Source: Streptomyces albiflavescens
GTDB lineage: Bacteria > Actinomycetota > Actinomycetes > Streptomycetales > Streptomycetaceae
Assembly: GCF_014645835.1 (NCBI RefSeq)
Contig: NZ_BMMM01000032.1
Location: 32,936-94,567, forward strand
Direction: 5' to 3'
Length of the DNA stretch: 61,632 nucleotides
Numbering within the stretch: the first letter of the stretch is position 1; each line of letters starts with the position of its first letter. Positions 53,004-61,632 of this stretch are shown one piece after another. Made by a program: the position numbers and the translations under genes. The notes below the pieces were generated by a model. That model was not told the origin of the DNA. It did no database searches and saw only the letters and a program-made list of their open reading frames with translations.

Positions 53004-54917
53004 GTGAGTACGGGGAGCGGCGAAATACCCCGCCCGGCCCGGGGAAACCGGATCCTGCTGACTCGGACACACCGGATTCTCATCGGTGTGGTCGTCGCCG
53101 GTGCGGTCGTCATCGCCGGTATCGGCTTCGCGGGCTCGTACGCCGCCGTCCGCGAACTTGCCGTCAAGAAGGGCTTCGGGAACTTCGCGTACGTCTTTCC
53201 GATCGGCATCGACGCCGGCATCTGCGTCCTGCTCGCCCTGGACCTGCTCCTGACCTGGATCAGGATCCCCTTCCCCCTCCTGCGTCAGACGGCCTGGCTG
53301 CTGACGGCGGCGACGATCGCGTTCAACGGCGCAGCGGCCTGGCCCGACCCGCTCGGCGTCGGCATGCACGCCGTCATCCCGATCCTCTTCGTCGTCGCTG
53401 TCGAAGCCGCCCGGCACGCGATCGGCCGCATTGCCGACATCACCGCCGACAAGCACATGGAAGGCGTCCGCCTCACCCGCTGGCTGCTCTCCCCGCTCCC
53501 CACGTTCCTGCTGTGGCGCCGCATGAAGCTGTGGGAACTGCGCTCCTACGAACAGGTCATCAAGCTCGAACAGGAACGCCTCGTCTACCAGGCCCGCCTG
53601 CGCTCCCGCTTCGGCCGCGCCTGGCGCCGCAAGGCCCCAGTGGAGAGCCTGATGCCACTGCGGCTGGCCCGCTACGGCGTCCCCCTGTCGGAGACGGCCC
53701 TGTCGGGCCTGGCGGCCGCCGGCATCAAGGAGGCCGCGGCCCCAACTCGAGAACCTCAAGTCCCGGTAGGCCAGCGTCCGAAGGCCGAGGAACTCGGCAG
53801 CACCGCGGAAAGGCCTGAGCTTCCTTCGGCCCTCGCCGGCCAGCCAGCCCCGGGTGAACTCACCGGCTCGACGTTCAGCCACCCCCAGTCGCACCATCAA
53901 ACCGACCAGAACGGGCTCTTCGCGCAGGCCTACGAAATCTGGATCGCCCAGTTCCAGGTAGCGCCCACGCCGCAGCAGTTCGGCCTGTTCCTCCGGGACC
54001 AGTACGCGGTGACCACGGCGGCGGGCGGACCGCTTTCCGACGAGCAACTCCTCCCGATCCTGGCCAGCCTCCAGCAGCACTACGCATCCACCCAGTCCGA
54101 CGCGCCCGCGGAGTCTGCCGAGGAGGGCAGCGACGATACGGACTGGGACGCGTTCTTCTACAGCGCCTGGGTCGACTTCGCCCAGGCGTACGGCCACTAC
54201 CCCGACGCGGACGCCCTCGCCCGCTACGTCTTCGAACGTGACGGGGTCACCACAGCCGCCGGCCAGCCGCTCGTCGGCGAAGACATCCAGTCCCTCGTCA
54301 CCGGCTTCTGGCAGCGCGAGTTCGGCGAGACAGACACTCAAGCTGAGACGAACGAGCCGACGGCCGCACCCAACGGCCAGAGCACGGCCGACACCTCGAT
54401 TCCCAGGCAGCCCAGCCCCCAGGGCCACAGCACCGCGACCACAACAGTCGCAGCCAGCGAGACGAAACGCGGGCCAGAAGTACGCGCCTCAGCCGACCAG
54501 CACGAGCAGGACCCCAGCCCCGAGCCTGCAGGGGAGGGGAGTGGGCTCACCACAGTCGACCGCTACTTCCTCGCCTGGACTGCCTACCAGGACCAGCACG
54601 GCCAGGAACCCAAAGACAAGGAACTCTCCACCTACCTCGCCGACCACGGCGTCCTCGGCCGCGGAGGACAGGCCGTCAGCCCGAGCACACTGCGCAGATA
54701 CCTCCCTGGCTTCCGCATCTACACCGTCTGGGCCGATCTGCGTGCGCGCACTGAGCAGCCCACTGCGCAGGACGTCGCAGGCGAGTGCGCACTCCGGGGA
54801 ATCTCTGTTCGCAGAGCGCCGGTGACGGCAGCCATGATCGAGAACGACATCGAAGAATTCGAGCGCCGCTGGCAAGCCATTGCGCAGCACGCCCGCCTCT
54901 CCGAAGCGCCGAACTGA
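53004..54917 (+). CDS. DUF2637 membrane protein with internal repeats
   Basis: Four helices at about residues 22-165 (IGVVVAGAVVIAGIGFAG, VFPIGIDAGICVLLALDL, AVIPILFVVAVEAARHAI) and a basic stretch form the DUF2637 unit known from Streptomyces plasmids and integrative elements. The cytoplasmic C-half holds three related modules of about 55 residues: AYEIWIAQFQVAPTPQQFGL, FYSAWVDFAQAYGHYPDADA and YFLAWTAYQDQHGQEPKDKE, each followed by a Gly-rich turn. GTG 53004 has GGGGGAG 7 bases upstream; ATG 52989 is an alternative start. Function probably tied to mobile-element maintenance or conjugation. Confidence 0.8.
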   Translation: MSTGSGEIPRPARGNRILLTRTHRILIGVVVAGAVVIAGIGFAGSYAAVRELAVKKGFGNFAYVFPIGIDAGICVLLALDLLLTWIRIPFPLLRQTAWLLTAATIAFNGAAAWPDPLGVGMHAVIPILFVVAVEAARHAIGRIADITADKHMEGVRLTRWLLSPLPTFLLWRRMKLWELRSYEQVIKLEQERLVYQARLRSRFGRAWRRKAPVESLMPLRLARYGVPLSETALSGLAAAGIKEAAAPTREPQVPVGQRPKAEELGSTAERPELPSALAGQPAPGELTGSTFSHPQSHHQTDQNGLFAQAYEIWIAQFQVAPTPQQFGLFLRDQYAVTTAAGGPLSDEQLLPILASLQQHYASTQSDAPAESAEEGSDDTDWDAFFYSAWVDFAQAYGHYPDADALARYVFERDGVTTAAGQPLVGEDIQSLVTGFWQREFGETDTQAETNEPTAAPNGQSTADTSIPRQPSPQGHSTATTTVAASETKRGPEVRASADQHEQDPSPEPAGEGSGLTTVDRYFLAWTAYQDQHGQEPKDKELSTYLADHGVLGRGGQAVSPSTLRRYLPGFRIYTVWADLRARTEQPTAQDVAGECALRGISVRRAPVTAAMIENDIEEFERRWQAIAQHARLSEAPN

Positions 54918-55221
54918 ACGTCCGGAGGGGGGTTGCCGACTGCCTCAAAAGTTGCGCAATGATGCCCTGACCAGGTCACTACTCGATGGAGTGCGCCTGA
55001 CTGTCTCAGCGACTGCACAACTGGAGCGGCAGCCGACGAACCCGAGGGGTGCGAGTGCGCAATGGGGCCGAGGCACGCTCCTTGAAGGGAACTGTTCGGT
55101 CATCCTCTGGACGGCGCTGCCCCGACAGTCCATTCGCCATGGAGGCACAACCATGCGCGCACTGCGCATTGACCCGAACATGAGCGTCACCGACATCGAC
55201 CTCCCCGCCGGCGTTGCGCAA
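54764..55221. repeat. Cluster of TGCGCA palindromes
   Basis: TGCGCA occurs at 54764, 54786, 54881, 54953, 55056, 55163 and 55215. Two are extended to TTGCGCAA (54952-54959 and 55214-55221). They cross the gap between the DUF2637 and DUF3846-like genes and both gene ends. Confidence 0.6.
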
Positions 55222-55596
55222 CACGCGCGCATCCGTGATCTGGTCGGCGGGCCAGGATCTGTCGACATCGGCCGCTACCACCCCCGCGCCCTGCTTCACC
55301 TACATGGCGAAGGCCGGGCGATCGGGCTGAAGGACAACCTCGTCGCCTGGGCCCTGGCGAGTGCCTGGCGCGGCATGCCCCTGTATCCCCTGCACGGCCC
55401 TGCCGTCATCACCGGCCGCAGCCAGGACGGGGGAGTGGCACCCCTGGACGACGACCTTGTGCAGCATGCCCAGACCATTGCGAGGACTGTCCGGGAGACC
55501 CTGCGCGAGTGGCAGACCCGTCGGCCCGCGTCCAATCAGGCGGCGATCGGTGAACTCCTCGCATACGTAACCCGCGACGTGCACCCCATCTCGTAG
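55153..55596 (+). CDS. DUF3846-like small protein
   Basis: The protein starts MRALRIDPNMSVTDIDLP and has RDLVGGPGSVDIGRYHPRAL, a pattern of the DUF3846 group often found on plasmids and phages. 147 residues. The C-terminal helix (TIARTVRETLREWQTR) is amphipathic. GGAGGCACAACC precedes ATG 55153. It is 235 bp downstream of the DUF2637 gene and probably belongs to the same mobile-element-derived set. Confidence 0.72.
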   Translation: MRALRIDPNMSVTDIDLPAGVAQHARIRDLVGGPGSVDIGRYHPRALLHLHGEGRAIGLKDNLVAWALASAWRGMPLYPLHGPAVITGRSQDGGVAPLDDDLVQHAQTIARTVRETLREWQTRRPASNQAAIGELLAYVTRDVHPIS

Positions 55597-55738
55597 CGCC
55601 TCAACCGACAGTGTGAGCCGTGCAGGCCGCCGCAGATGACAATCAGAACCCGGGAATGGCGGGCCCCCTCAGCACCAGATCGCCTGTCGAGCATGAGCAG
55701 CAGCAACCAGGAGTGCCTGACCGGGTGTCCATCTCTGC

Positions 55739-57799
55739 GTGACGATGACGACGCGTGAGCCCGACTGGCCGTTCTGCAGACAGGCTGTAGCGGGCGCCCC
55801 ATACGGCTGCACTGGCCGGTCCGTTGCCCCCCACAGTGAGTGCCTGCGGCACATCACCGATCAACAGCGCGACGCCTATTTTGCCTCTCTCACTGCCGGC
55901 AGCGCAGTGGACCACCGCGGCACATCGCTGGACCAACCGCTCCTGGCACAACTCCTCAACGCTCTGTGCGACCCAACCTCCGGTGACGCACGCTTTGGCG
56001 AGGCGGCCTTCGAGTCTGCGAGGTTCCAGGGCCACGTCGGCTTCGGGTCGGCAACCTTCGAAGGGGACGCCCGGTTCGGGTCGGCAACCTTCGAGGACAC
56101 CGTTGGGTTCGCGGCGGTGACGTTCCAGAAAGCCGCCGGATTCCGGTCGGCGACCTTCGAACGCAAAGCCACGTTCGAGCTGGCGACCTTCGAAGGCGAC
56201 ACCGAGTTCGCTGCCGCATTCTTCAAGGACGACGCGGCGTTCGGGTTGGCGACCTTTAAGCGCGCCGCGTGGTTCAGGACGGCGACGTTCGAGAAGAATG
56301 CCGGATTCCGATCGGCCACCTTCGAGCGCGACGTCGCACTCGACTCGGCGACCTTCGAGGGCGAGGCTGCCTTCCCATCGGCGATCTTCAAGGACAGCGC
56401 CGGATTCCGGTCGGCCACCTTCCAGCACGCGGCCAGGTTCGGATCCGCGACCTTCGAAGGAAACGCCTGGTTCGAATCGGCAACCTTCCAACACTCAGCG
56501 TCCTTCGGATCGGCGACCTTCGGCAAGAACGCCGCGTTCGCGTCGGCGGTGTTCGAAGGCGACGCCGGGTTCGCGTCCGCGGTGTTCGAAGGCGAAGCCG
56601 TATTCCAGTCGGCGACCTTCAAACGCGAAGCCCGGTTCCAGAAAACGGCCTTCAACGGCAACGTCACCTTCAAGAGGGCACACTTCGAAAGCACCCTCCT
56701 CCTGGGCCCGTTCGTATGCGCGAACGAGGTCACCTTGTCGGAGGCCTCGTTCGCAAGCCCCGTGACCATCGCCATCGCCGCCGTTCGTCTGGAATGCTGG
56801 CATACACGCTGGTCAGCGACCGCTGAACTCCGCCTCCGCTACACGAGGGTCGACCTGACCCGCTCTGTCTTCGATACCCCTGTCACCGTCGCCTCCGCGA
56901 GACCCTTCACGGACGATCAGGGCATACGGCTGGACGAGACAGCAATCACCCGCCCAGCGCCCTGGCGCCGCGACACGGCCCAGATCATTGATCTGCACGG
57001 AGTGGACGCCGCCCACCTCGTCCTGTCCGACGTCGACCTGTCCAGCTGCGAGTTCACCGGCGCCGTGCACCTCGACCAACTCCGGCTGGAGGGAGACTGT
57101 CCCTTCGCTGTGACCCCACCCGGCATCCACTGGCGACGCTGGCGGCCGGTGCGGTTCAGCCAGCGCTCCACACTCGCCGAGGAGCAAGGATGGCGCGCCA
57201 GGCGACCCCGGGCGGTATCGGGCTGGCGAGAGTGGCCCGGAGGACGGGGTACCGGGCCGGCGCAGTTGGCACCGATGTACCGGGCACTGCGCAAATCCTT
57301 CGAGGACAGCAAGAATGAACCCGGCGCGGCGGACTTCTACTACGGGGAAATGGAGATGCGTCGGCACAACCCCCGTACGCCGCGAGCCGAGCGGAGCCTG
57401 CTCGCCGGGTACTGGGCACTGTCCGGGTACGGTCTCCGCGCCACCCGCGCGCTGGTGTGGCTGCTGCTGGCCATGACCGCCACCCTGCTCGGGATGATGC
57501 TGTGGGGACTGCCCTCTCAGACCCCGCAACCTGTCTCCACGGGTGACATACACGGTCATAGCATCCGGCTCACCACCGACACCCCCGACCCGGTCAACCC
57601 GGGCGGCTCGCTCCACGAGCGGATATCAACGGCCCGATTCGAGAAGGGACTGCGGGTGGTGGTCAACTCGGTCATCTTCCGTTCCTCCGGCCAGGACCTC
57701 ACCACGGCCGGCACCTACACCGAGATGGCCTCCCGCCTCACCGAACCCGTCCTGCTGGGCTTGGCTGTTCTCGCCATCCGCAATCGAGTCAAGCGCTAG
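55739..57799 (+). CDS. Pentapeptide-type repeat membrane protein
   Basis: About 20 tandem 11-residue repeats (residues about 85-305) of the type FGSATFEGDAR, F-to-F spacings of 5 and 6, form a predicted right-handed beta-helix. A second domain with further Leu/Phe repeats follows. Residues about 505-540 (LAPMYRALRKSFEDSKNEPG, ADFYYGEMEMRR) match the region before the helices in Streptomyces pentapeptide proteins, then two membrane helices (RALVWLLLAMTATLLGMMLW and LLGLAVLAIRNRVK). 686 residues. Start could be a few codons later. Function unknown. Confidence 0.83.
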   Translation: MTMTTREPDWPFCRQAVAGAPYGCTGRSVAPHSECLRHITDQQRDAYFASLTAGSAVDHRGTSLDQPLLAQLLNALCDPTSGDARFGEAAFESARFQGHVGFGSATFEGDARFGSATFEDTVGFAAVTFQKAAGFRSATFERKATFELATFEGDTEFAAAFFKDDAAFGLATFKRAAWFRTATFEKNAGFRSATFERDVALDSATFEGEAAFPSAIFKDSAGFRSATFQHAARFGSATFEGNAWFESATFQHSASFGSATFGKNAAFASAVFEGDAGFASAVFEGEAVFQSATFKREARFQKTAFNGNVTFKRAHFESTLLLGPFVCANEVTLSEASFASPVTIAIAAVRLECWHTRWSATAELRLRYTRVDLTRSVFDTPVTVASARPFTDDQGIRLDETAITRPAPWRRDTAQIIDLHGVDAAHLVLSDVDLSSCEFTGAVHLDQLRLEGDCPFAVTPPGIHWRRWRPVRFSQRSTLAEEQGWRARRPRAVSGWREWPGGRGTGPAQLAPMYRALRKSFEDSKNEPGAADFYYGEMEMRRHNPRTPRAERSLLAGYWALSGYGLRATRALVWLLLAMTATLLGMMLWGLPSQTPQPVSTGDIHGHSIRLTTDTPDPVNPGGSLHERISTARFEKGLRVVVNSVIFRSSGQDLTTAGTYTEMASRLTEPVLLGLAVLAIRNRVKR

Positions 57800-57918
57800 C
57801 TCGGTCAGCAGTCTGCAGGTAGCGCCCGGCCTAGAAGCGGGGATTGGTCGGTCAGCTGGGGACGTCACGCAGGCGAAGACCTGCGACTGCGAGGTTCAAA
57901 ACGTGAGCGGGCTGGGCT

Positions 57919-59220
57919 TCAGCCGCTGGCCGAGTGGGCGTTGAGGATGTCGTTGTCGTCGAGCGCCAGCCCTATGAATTCGTTGACGGCGACCGGGGCG
58001 ATGCCAGGCTTGTCCGCACGGTCGGCGCCGGTCCGGGCATCAAGCAGGAGAGGCCCATTGCTCGTCTCGCCGTACACGATGCCGTGCCAGGCAGATGTCA
58101 CGGTCGGCACCAGGCGGTCGGATCCCTTCTCTGGGAGCTGCCACAGAAGCTTTCCGGTCTTCGAGTCCACCGCGAAGACCCGGCCGTCGCTCATCGTGGT
58201 GTGGCACACCGTCACCGAGCGGCCGTCATAGAGGCACTGAAGGCCGAATGTGTCGCCGTCGATGCTGCCGGCGCTGGAACCGTCGCCCCGGTAGAAGCCG
58301 ACGAGCGCGTCGCCGGAGTCATAGTCGGTGCCCGAGACCACGGCCAGATCGGGGCCCGCGCTGGCCAACGACAGGTCGGACGTGTCCCGCTTCGTCCAGG
58401 CTGGCTTGCCGTTGCCGCTCATCGGGAACCCGGCGAGACGCTGCCTCACCAGATCACGGATCTGGACGGCCAGCACCTGATCACCTGCAATTACGGCGTC
58501 CGCGACGTGGTCGGCCTCCCAGCCCATTGCCCGCTTGTCCAGATCGAACGCGTAGATGACGCCGTTGTCTTGGCTGGACGCACTGATCACGGCGGTGTTC
58601 CCCACGACACCCACCACTCGGACGGCCACCGCACGGCTCTCATCCGCCCAGTCGGGCAGATCGATGTTGCTGCGCCAGGTGACCTTGTTGGTGGCGGTGT
58701 CGATGGCATTCAATTCGATCTTGGCGCGGCTGGGCTGTGTGCCGGTTCCGGGAACGGTGATGGCGAACGGTGCGAGCACCTGGTCCTTGTCACCGGCGTC
58801 GGCCAGGACGGGGGCGAAGGCCTTGGGGCGGTTGAATTCGCTGGTGTCCTGGAGTTTTCCCTGCGGGTGGATCGCATCGGACAGCCCGCTCTTGCCGTCA
58901 ACGACGGTCACACCGTCTGCGGCGCCGATATACACGGTGGACCTGTACAGGGTGAGCGGCAGAGCCTCGAGCATCACTCCGCCCGCAGTCATCCTGGCTT
59001 TGGTGGCCGCCTCGGGGAGCGGTTTGCCAGCCGTCTGGAACGCGGTGGGCGGATCGTAGGCCTTGGCCCGGGCAGCCGGCCCGGAAGCCGTGCCCGTGGC
59101 GGCCGGGTGGTCCTTGTCCTGGGAACCGGTCGTGGCCACGTTGTCGTTGGAACAGCCCGCGGCAAGCAGCAGAACGGCGGCGGCCGTCAGGGCGCGGAGT
59201 GGTGTGATGGGGCGGGGCAT
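57919..59220 (-). CDS. PQQ-like beta-propeller lipoprotein
   Basis: A lipoprotein signal (LRALTAAAVLLLAAGC, Cys23) is followed by propeller blades with the PQQ-type turn: TVYIGAADGVTVVDGKSG, ELNAIDTATNKVTWRSNIDL, VIYAFDLDKRAMGWEADH and VFAVDSKTGKLLWQLP. 433 residues. Such proteins are surface-anchored and bind ligands or partner proteins. ATG 59220 (MPRPITPLRAL) has GGAGGA 8-13 bases upstream. The neighbour upstream is a broken BTAD regulator. Confidence 0.88.
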   Translation of the reverse strand: MPRPITPLRALTAAAVLLLAAGCSNDNVATTGSQDKDHPAATGTASGPAARAKAYDPPTAFQTAGKPLPEAATKARMTAGGVMLEALPLTLYRSTVYIGAADGVTVVDGKSGLSDAIHPQGKLQDTSEFNRPKAFAPVLADAGDKDQVLAPFAITVPGTGTQPSRAKIELNAIDTATNKVTWRSNIDLPDWADESRAVAVRVVGVVGNTAVISASSQDNGVIYAFDLDKRAMGWEADHVADAVIAGDQVLAVQIRDLVRQRLAGFPMSGNGKPAWTKRDTSDLSLASAGPDLAVVSGTDYDSGDALVGFYRGDGSSAGSIDGDTFGLQCLYDGRSVTVCHTTMSDGRVFAVDSKTGKLLWQLPEKGSDRLVPTVTSAWHGIVYGETSNGPLLLDARTGADRADKPGIAPVAVNEFIGLALDDNDILNAHSASG

Positions 59221-59263
59221 TGCGGGGGAGTCCTCCAGGATGGGGTGGGTGAGTGCGGTGCGG

Positions 59264-59979
59264 TCACAGGGCCCGCCGATCGTGGGAGGCGTTCAGTAGA
59301 TCGTTGATGAGCTGCTCGGTCTCCAACTCAAGGGAGCAGTCCAAAGCCCTGTTGACTTGCTGAACTCGGGTGATGGCGGTGTGCAGCCCGGAGCGGTTCC
59401 CGGCCGCGTACTCGACCCGCATCCAGTCCCGGTACAACAACTCGGCGCTCTCGTCGACGTCGAGACCGGTCGCGACGGCCTGCCGGGCGGCTGTGAGGTC
59501 GTGGTGGGGACCGGCCGGGGGGCGGTAAGTGGCCACGGTGTGAGCGATGTCGATGATCCGGGTGATCATCTCCTGCTAGTAGGGCTCGTCGCAGCGCACG
59601 GCGGGGGAGAGGCGGTAGGGGTCGTCGCCGGCGCTGCGGCGCGGCACGTAGGGATGGCCGCCCGGATCGTTGCCGAGAGATCGACGCGGGCCCTGCAGCC
59701 GGGCGTTGAGGGTCGTCACTGACCAAGGGCTGACCGGGTCCATGTCGGCGCACAGGACGTCGGCGCTGCGACCGGGGGAAGTTAGAGCAAGGCCGCGAGC
59801 TGGGCACTGCGCGGGCCGTGTCCGGTGCTGGACACGCCGGTCACCTCGACCGGGCCCAGGACCCGGATCTCCGGCGCATGCAGGTCGTGCGCCTCACCCT
59901 CATCGTCCAAGTCCTCGCCGCCCGCCGCATCCGGGGCATTTGAGGTCAGGGCTTCCAGTCCTTGCGGGGCAGCCATCAT
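59264..59979 (-). pseudogene. Broken BTAD-domain transcriptional regulator
   Basis: Three pieces of one gene lie in successive frames: PEIRVLGPVEVTGVSSTGHG then RSAQLAALL with a stop; SADVLCADMDPVSPWSVTTL, NARLQGPRRSLGNDPGGHPY and YRLSPAVRCDEPY with a TAG; and the BTAD helices ELLYRDWMRVEYAAGNRSGL, HTAITRVQQVNRALDCSLEL. These are the winged helix and BTAD domain of Streptomyces SARP-like regulators. The lesions include frameshifts and a deletion. It sits directly upstream of the lipoprotein gene. Confidence 0.83.
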
Positions 59980-60102
59980 CCGTCAAGCCCCGAGTATCAG
60001 GAACATGACGTGTCCCGTGTACTTGGGCGTAATTGAGGCAGGGCTAAGCAGACCAGCTAGCTCAACGGCATCGGCCCGGAATATTCCTGGCAATGCGATC
60101 AC

Positions 60103-60117
60103 CGGGACAGGGTCCCG
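60103..60117. promoter_or_regulatory. Inverted repeat before the Asn/Gly-repeat gene
   Basis: CGGGAC-AGG-GTCCCG, about 65 bp upstream of ATG 60181, in a relatively AT-rich leader. Possible operator or leader hairpin. Confidence 0.4.
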
Positions 60118-60180
60118 ATATCGAAAGGCCTGAACTAATAGGGCCGCTAGATAACCCGTTTCCAATATGAGGAGAAAACC

Positions 60181-60615
<435 letters not shown>

Positions 60616-60714
60616 AAAGATGAGGCTGGTCACGCAAGTGGCCAGTAGTTGGTCTGGCTGTGTGGCAAGAGAAAGCAAGACGCCCCAGCCAGACCAACAA
60701 GTTCTGGGGGGGAA

Positions 60715-61571
60715 ATGGGCATCTCGCGCCCCACGGCCCACAAGTGGATCCGCCGATGGCGGGCAGAGGGCGAGCCGGGGCTGCACGACCGCTCCAGCCG
60801 GCCCCGAACGACTCCACACCGCACGGCGGCCGTGGTGGAGGCCCGGGTGTGCCGACTGCGCCAGGACCGCAGACTCGGCCCTGCCCGCCTGGGCCCGATC
60901 CTGGGCCTGCCGGCCTCGACCGTGCACCGCATCCTGGTCCGGCACGGCCTGAACCGGCTGGCGTTCATGGACCGGCCGACCGGAGAGGTCATCCGCCGCT
61001 ACGAACGCGCACAACCGGGCGAGCTGGTCCACATCGACGTCAAGAAACTCGGCCGCATCCCCGACGGCGGCGGGCACAAGACACTGGGCCGCCAGGCCGG
61101 GCCACCCGCGGCAGGATGGGATTCGACTACATCCATTCCGCCGTCGACGACCACACCCGCCTTGCCCACAGCAAGATCCACGACGATGAGAAGGTTGCCA
61201 CCTGCGCGGGCTTCCTCACCCGCGCGGCCGCGTTCTTCCAGGCGCACGGCATCACCCGCATCGAGCGTGTGCTCACCGACAATGCCTGGGCCTACCGCAA
61301 GGGCCTGGCCTGGAAGCGAGCCCTCGCCGAAATCGGCGCTACCGGCAAGCTGACCCGCGCCTACCGACCCCAGACCAACGGCAAAGTCGAACGCTTCAAC
61401 CGCACCCTGCTCGACGAGTGGGCCTACCTACGGCCCTACACCAGCAACGACGAGCGGACCGCAGCCCTGGCAGACTTCCTGCACACCTACAACCACCACC
61501 GCTGCCACACCGCACTCGGCGGCCAGCCACCGATCACCCGCGTGAACAACGCTGCGGGTCAATACACCTAG
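60715..61571 (+). pseudogene. IS481-family transposase, frameshifted
   Basis: The first frame from ATG 60715 encodes the HTH and linker (PTAHKWIRRWRAEGEPGLHD, PASTVHRILVRHGLNRLAFM) and the first catalytic Asp (HIDVKKLGRIPDGGG). At about 61105 the frame changes to RMGFDYIHSAVDDHTRLAHS, with LTDNAWAY (second Asp) and GKVERFNRTLLDEWAYLRPY (Glu), ending YT at 61571. Catalytic residues survive across two frames. The usual 30-residue N-terminus is degraded. Sequence from 61572 to the edge is unassigned. Confidence 0.87.
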
Positions 61572-61632
61572 TGATTTGGTCCGGAGGTCCTGTCGCAGTA
61601 GCGGCAGATCCGGTCGATGATCTGGTCGGCTG

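Overview
The window reads as the accessory part of a Streptomyces chromosome arm (or a large linear replicon). Coding sequence is very GC-rich with strong third-position GC. It holds lineage markers: an SsgA-like sporulation protein, an LAL-type giant LuxR regulator, SpoIIE/HATPase phosphatase signalling parts, a BTAD-regulator relic and a DUF2637 membrane protein. Decayed genes and insertion-sequence relics are unusually dense. No rRNA, tRNA or CRISPR array was recognised.

Layout. 0-4 kb: tail of an unknown gene, a PPOX flavoprotein divergent from a MocR/GntR regulator, a decayed lipase fragment and an SsgA-like gene. 4.5-12 kb: two copies of an epoxide-hydrolase cassette with matching 5' leaders, flanking msrA, a GtrA-like gene and a stand-alone TnpB element. 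12-20.5 kb: a SigR-like ECF sigma factor, a Bax-inhibitor-1/YccA membrane protein, an intact HSL-type esterase facing a decayed MocR gene, a 937-residue LAL regulator and msrB. 20.9-22.6 kb: an IS605-type element (frameshifted tnpA, intact tnpB) next to a flavoprotein disulfide-reductase relic. 23-28.3 kb: an HTH regulator divergent from a 1398-residue secreted subtilase carrying a BNR propeller. 28.4-33.4 kb: truncated MFS gene, 16-codon Ku relic, lipoprotein, integrase relic, APH-type kinase, GNAT acetyltransferase, IS701 relic.

33.4-45.7 kb: a GAF-PAS-GAF-SpoIIE phosphatase translationally coupled to a small Cys-rich protein; then a decay zone (UspA, zinc dehydrogenase, SDR, acyl-CoA synthetase and esterase pieces); a small secreted protein and a MarR regulator; PQQ-propeller and PP2C-HATPase remnants; an FrsA-like hydrolase divergent from a second MarR with AAGTACTT operators between them; IS630 and ISL3 relics. 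46-50 kb: an uncharacterised membrane protein divergent from a NAL1-like trypsin fold fused to a DNA/RNA non-specific nuclease, the most unusual protein here. 50.7-53 kb: frameshifted MFS exporter and TRIC-channel and UvrD-helicase relics. 53-61.6 kb: DUF2637 protein with internal repeats, a DUF3846-like small protein, an 11-residue-repeat pentapeptide-type membrane protein, a PQQ-propeller lipoprotein, a BTAD-regulator pseudogene, a secreted Asn/Gly-repeat protein and a frameshifted IS481 transposase.

Intact regulator-target pairs are visible (PPOX/MocR, HTH/subtilase, MarR/FrsA hydrolase), while duplication, truncation and IS activity have broken many others. The clearest case is a MocR-esterase gene pair present twice, with the opposite partner decayed at each locus. 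Several functions rest on motifs read by eye without database searches.
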